A stretch of 38,209 bases of DNA from contig JAKFXL010000067.1 in NCBI GenBank assembly GCA_021731365.1, positions 1 through 38,209 on the forward strand, in the 5' to 3' direction. The notes below the pieces were generated by a model. It was given only the letters and a program-made list of their open reading frames with translations, made no database searches and was not told the DNA's origin. Below, one piece after another: positions 35,157 through 38,209 of the stretch. Every line of letters starts with the position of its first letter. The first letter of the stretch is position 1. Source of the DNA: Gammaproteobacteria bacterium. GTDB lineage: Bacteria; Pseudomonadota; Gammaproteobacteria; Tenderiales; Tenderiaceae. Both the position numbers and the translations under genes were made by a program.

Positions 35157-35710
35157 TGCCGGCAGTGTCACCAAAATCATCGCTGGTACCATCATTGGCG
35201 ATGCTGTTGTTCGCCCTGGCGTGGCTGCTTGCCGCCACGCCAGCGGCGGCACGTGGCACCTATCTACCACCCGCCGACTTCATTCAACAGAGCTTTGCCA
35301 ACCAGCCACCCGCACCAAAACTGCTATGGCTGGATAAAGAGCTACAAAAATCGGTGAACACCATTCTCGGCCATGACTATCCGGCACTGCGGCTGCGCTA
35401 CTGGCGTCAGCAACAGCGCAGCCTCTGGGTGCTGGAAGAGATCGGCAAGGAGCAGCCCATCACACTCGGCATCGTGGTCAACGCGGGAGCCATTGAGACA
35501 TTTGAGGTGCTGATCTTTCGGGAGAGCCGTGGTAGTGAAATCCGTCACCCCTTTTTCACCCGCCAGTTCGACAAGGTGAGTCTGGATCAAGACGGCCAAC
35601 TGAGCAGCACGGTTGATGGTATCTCTGGCGCCACACTCTCGGTCCGGGCCGCCACCCGTCTGGCACGCCTGGCGCTGCTGTTCCATCAACAGGTAGTCAA
35701 CCGGCCATGA
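35156..35710 (+). CDS. periplasmic FMN-binding domain protein
   Basis: A 184-residue protein with an N-terminal signal or anchor (about 10-33, cleaved near PAAARG) and an FMN_bind domain at about 85-175. The covalent-attachment motif is DGISGATLS, with Thr160 the likely FMN acceptor; the same SGAT motif is found in NqrC and RnfG, where ApbE adds the flavin. Family members carry electrons on the outside of the membrane. It overlaps the porin gene upstream (TGATG) and the PepSY gene downstream (ATGA), so the three are coupled. No apbE is in the window and one must exist elsewhere for this to work. Signal-type start and domain are clear; its electron partner is inferred. Confidence 0.87.
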   Translation: MPAVSPKSSLVPSLAMLLFALAWLLAATPAAARGTYLPPADFIQQSFANQPPAPKLLWLDKELQKSVNTILGHDYPALRLRYWRQQQRSLWVLEEIGKEQPITLGIVVNAGAIETFEVLIFRESRGSEIRHPFFTRQFDKVSLDQDGQLSSTVDGISGATLSVRAATRLARLALLFHQQVVNRP

Positions 35711-36468
35711 GACGTCGCACCCCCTTCAGGGCACAACTGCGCCCCGCCCCACTGCACCGCCGCGTTGGCATAGGCGCGGCACTCTTTATTATTGTGTTGG
35801 CAGTGAGTGGTCTGCTGCTCAACCATACCGATACCCTGAAACTGGACCAGCGTCAGGTCGACTCCAGCCTACTGTTGCAGTGGTATGGCATCGACATGCC
35901 CGACCAGGCCAGCCACTACGACAGTGGCAGCCACCGCATCAGTCAGCTCGGTGAACAGATCTACTTCAACAGCCAGCCGTTGTTAAGCAGTAAACAGCCG
36001 CTGATCGGCATCACCAGCAATGAACAGCTGACGATAGTTGCCCTGAGCAACACTCTGCTGCTGCTTTCGCACGAGGGTGAACTGGTGGAACGGCTCGATA
36101 CCCTGCCACAAGGCATGCATAAGATCGACGCCATCGGCAGCGACACTGACGGCAACGTCGCGATCCGTCAGGGTGAGCGGATGGTAGTCGCCGATCAAGA
36201 GCTGCTCAGCTGGCAGGCGGCAGCTCCCCAGCTGAACATCAAGTGGTCACAAGCCAGCCAGGTGGATGCCGCCTACAGCAAAAACCTGCTGTCAAACTAT
36301 CGCCAACAGACACTCGATTACGAACGGGTACTGCTCGACCTGCACAGTGGCCGTCTCTTTGGCCAATGGGGTCCTTATGTGATGGATGCGGCCGCTGTGG
36401 CCATGGTGCTGCTGGCGCTCACCGGCCTCTGGCGCAGCCTCAAAGGCCGCGCCAGAAAGCGGTGCTAA
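35707..36468 (+). CDS. PepSY-associated membrane protein
   Basis: A 253-residue inner-membrane protein with two membrane helices: one at about residues 18-40 (ALFIIVLAVSGLLLNH) and one at about 225-245 (AAAVAMVLLALTGLW), joined by a periplasmic domain of about 180 residues. The His-Arg-Arg-Val start of helix 1 (LHRRVG) and the GLLLNHTDTL block after it are typical of the PepSY_TM family. In that family helix-borne His residues can bind heme and pass electrons, and some members are ferric reductases. Here it is coupled to the FMN-binding gene by a four-base overlap. Together with the porin this suggests electron transfer or iron reduction at the envelope. Which metal is served is not certain. 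Confidence 0.82.
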   Translation: MRRRTPFRAQLRPAPLHRRVGIGAALFIIVLAVSGLLLNHTDTLKLDQRQVDSSLLLQWYGIDMPDQASHYDSGSHRISQLGEQIYFNSQPLLSSKQPLIGITSNEQLTIVALSNTLLLLSHEGELVERLDTLPQGMHKIDAIGSDTDGNVAIRQGERMVVADQELLSWQAAAPQLNIKWSQASQVDAAYSKNLLSNYRQQTLDYERVLLDLHSGRLFGQWGPYVMDAAAVAMVLLALTGLWRSLKGRARKRC

Positions 36469-36490
36469 AGGCATCCACTGATTGACTACT

Positions 36491-36523
36491 CCGTTCATGG
36501 TTCGACAGGCTCACCACGAACGG
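36491..36523. repeat. interspersed palindromic repeat, also a possible bidirectional terminator
   Basis: CCGTTCATGGT (36491-36501) pairs with ACCACGAACGG (36513-36523), one mismatch, around TCGACAGGCTC. This sequence type (CCGTTC...GTTCGACAGGCTCACCACGAACGG, given in parts) is a widely scattered bacterial short palindrome. It lies exactly between the convergent PepSY and RND genes. Confidence 0.65.
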
Positions 36524-36541
36524 AGGCGTCGATCAGCTTTT

Positions 36542-38209
36542 CTAAGCCATACGTTTACGCATAAAGGCGTAGTACATCACCGGAATCACCACCAGCGTCA
36601 GCAGGGTGGAGACCAGGATGCCAAAGATCATTGAGATCGCCAGACCGTTAAAGATTGGATCATCAAGGATAAAAAAAGCCCCAATCATCGCGGCCAACCC
36701 GGTGAGGATGATGGGTTTGGCGCGCACTGCCGCCGCCCGGACCACCGCCTCTTCAAATACCATTCCCTCTCTGAGCTGCTGATTGATGAAGTCCACCAGC
36801 AGGATCGAGTTACGAACGATGATGCCCGCCAACGCGATCATGCCGATCATCGAGGTAGCAGTAAAGTTTGCCCCCAGCAGCGCATGGCCGGGCATGACAC
36901 CAATAATCGTCAGCGGAATCGGCGCCATGATAATGATCGGCACCAGGTAAGAGCGGAACTGCGCCACTACCAGCAGGTAGATGAGGATCATGCCAACGCC
37001 ATAGGCAATACCCATATCGCGGAAGGTTTCGTAGGTCACCTGCCACTCGCCATCCCACTTGAGACTGTAGAGATAGGGATTTTCCGGCTGGCTGATCAAG
37101 GTCTGCTGCACCAGTTCGCCGTTGATGGGTGTCTCTTTCAATTGGGCAAAGATATCAAACATACCGTAGAGCGGACTGTCGGTATGGCCCGCCACGTCGG
37201 CGGTGACAAATACCACCGGCAGCAGATCCTTGTGGTAGATGCTGTACTCAACACGGCTCTGTTCGATGGTGACTATCTCGGAGAGCTGCACCAGACCCTT
37301 ATGGCCCCGCACCTTAAGATCAAGCAGCTGCTGCACATCGGCCTTGTTGGCCACCGGCAGTTCAATGCGTAATGGCAACGGATACTTCACGGTAGTGCCG
37401 TGCAGGTAACCGATATCCTCACCACCGAGTGCGGCGGCCAGGGTCGCCACCACCGTCTCCTGCGCCACACCGAGCAGGGCGGCGCGCTGACGATCAACCT
37501 GCATGATCAGGCGCTGGGCAGGGTGTTCGACACTGTCATCCACATCCACCACCTCAGCAGTCTTTTCGAAGAGGTTGCGCACCTGTTTGGCAACGGCAAT
37601 CTGTCCGGCATAATCGAGACCGTAGATCTCCGCCACCAGTGGTGGCTGCACCGGTGGGCCGGGCGGCACTTCAACCACCTTGACGTTGGCACCAAATGGC
37701 CGACCGATCTCCTGCAATTTGGCGCGCACTGAGCTGGCGATCTCATGGCTCTTACGGTCGCGTTCATGTTTATCAACCAGATTGACCTGCATATCACCGA
37801 CGTTGGCACCGCTACGCAGGTAGTACTGACGCACCAGACCGTTGAAGTTGATCGGCGCGGCGGTACCGGCATAGAGCTGGTAATCGGTCACCTCCGGCAC
37901 GCTGGCGATATGGAGTGCCAACGCCTGCAATACCCGGTTGGTCTGTTCGACGGTAGTCCCTTCCGGCATATCAACCACCACCTGGAACTCCGACTTATTG
38001 TCGAAGGGCAGCATTTTCATGATGACCAGTTTGAAACCGGCAAGACTCACCGCCAGCAGGATCAACACCATCACACCACCGAAGAGCAGCCAGCGCGACT
38101 TGCGGCCACCATCGCCTTGCAGCAGCGGGGCCATGATGCGATGGAAGAAACGATGAAGCCCCCCCTCTCCCTCAGCCCCCCCCTTTGAAAAAGGGGGGTT
38201 GGGGGGGAT
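36542..38209 (-). CDS. RND-family efflux pump, C-terminal half (partial)
   Basis: The end of an AcrB/CzcA-type inner-membrane pump of the RND superfamily; the N-terminal half is beyond the window. Visible are the linker before TM7, TM7 (WLLFGGVMVLILLAV), the second periplasmic porter loop (LPFDNKSEFQVVVDMPEG), and TM8-TM12 with AGIIVRNSILLVDFI and RAKPIILTGLAAMIGAFF, so the final third is complete. The first ATG in frame is at 38134, but the frame is open to the window edge and reads LHRFFHRIMAPLLQ, as expected for the linker, so that ATG is internal. Before it the frame runs through a C/G-rich palindromic repeat. Substrate class (metal, drug or other) is not decidable from this half. Confidence 0.88.
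   Translation of the reverse strand: MPPNPPFSKGGAEGEGGLHRFFHRIMAPLLQGDGGRKSRWLLFGGVMVLILLAVSLAGFKLVIMKMLPFDNKSEFQVVVDMPEGTTVEQTNRVLQALALHIASVPEVTDYQLYAGTAAPINFNGLVRQYYLRSGANVGDMQVNLVDKHERDRKSHEIASSVRAKLQEIGRPFGANVKVVEVPPGPPVQPPLVAEIYGLDYAGQIAVAKQVRNLFEKTAEVVDVDDSVEHPAQRLIMQVDRQRAALLGVAQETVVATLAAALGGEDIGYLHGTTVKYPLPLRIELPVANKADVQQLLDLKVRGHKGLVQLSEIVTIEQSRVEYSIYHKDLLPVVFVTADVAGHTDSPLYGMFDIFAQLKETPINGELVQQTLISQPENPYLYSLKWDGEWQVTYETFRDMGIAYGVGMILIYLLVVAQFRSYLVPIIIMAPIPLTIIGVMPGHALLGANFTATSMIGMIALAGIIVRNSILLVDFINQQLREGMVFEEAVVRAAAVRAKPIILTGLAAMIGAFFILDDPIFNGLAISMIFGILVSTLLTLVVIPVMYYAFMRKRMA
38160..38209. repeat. C/G-rich palindromic repeat inside the RND coding frame
   Basis: CCCCCCTTT (38178-38186) pairs with AAAGGGGGG (38190-38198) around GAA, flanked by further C and G runs to the window end. 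Short elements of the CCCCCTTTTTCAAAGGGGG kind are scattered in many bacterial genomes, mainly between genes. Here the minus-strand frame through it has no stop and would encode NPPFSKGGAEGEGGL. Confidence 0.75.

Overview
This window is a piece of gammaproteobacterial chromosome with roughly 50-55% GC. It carries dense, mostly well-conserved housekeeping genes interspersed with small operons of periplasmic c-type cytochromes and redox proteins. ParC, HtpX, UvrA, NudF, a PhoP/PhoQ-like pair and an Mla/MCE lipid transporter are all of gammaproteobacterial type. The divergent yajR-like MFS / uvrA arrangement resembles that known from Pseudomonas. Together with many cytochromes, a di-heme peroxidase, chemotaxis and an RND pump, this suggests a free-living or facultatively symbiotic respiratory gammaproteobacterium. 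I cannot name the genus. No rRNA, tRNA, CRISPR array, phage or insertion sequence was seen.

Left part (1-14.3 kb): a UMF1/Atg22-type MFS transporter; an unrecognised secreted protein with its own terminator; nudF on the minus strand; a Lon-type protease; a membrane-anchored six-kelch protein; a spermidine-synthase-like protein whose coding sequence clearly begins upstream of its first ATG; a YjfB-like motility protein with a candidate flagellar sigma-28 promoter; a PhoP/PhoQ-like two-component system; a small cytochrome c; htpX behind a good sigma-32 heat-shock promoter; and parC.

Middle part (14.4-29.8 kb): a minus-strand operon of di-heme peroxidase, cupredoxin and two tandemly duplicated di-heme cytochromes c, which looks like a self-contained periplasmic electron-transfer module. 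It is followed by a methyl-accepting chemotaxis protein, a four-gene overlapping MCE lipid-transport operon (STAS-MlaE, MlaF, MlaD, PqiC-like lipoprotein), a GT39-like membrane protein, yajR-like MFS divergent from uvrA, and a DUF481 outer-membrane protein.

Right part (29.9-38.2 kb): a second electron-transfer operon made of a cytochrome b561 fused to a di-heme c domain, a DUF1924/SHP-like cytochrome and a separate paralogous di-heme cytochrome. Next come a PecS-like MarR regulator and a PecM-like EamA exporter in convergent, overlapping order, then a 28-bp perfect palindrome and a Fur-box-like site. These precede a tightly overlapping porin / FMN-binding / PepSY operon that probably moves electrons or iron across the envelope. 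The window ends inside an RND transporter gene. An open frame in that gene runs straight through a C/G-rich palindromic repeat of a kind usually found between genes, so the repeat seems to encode part of the protein's linker.
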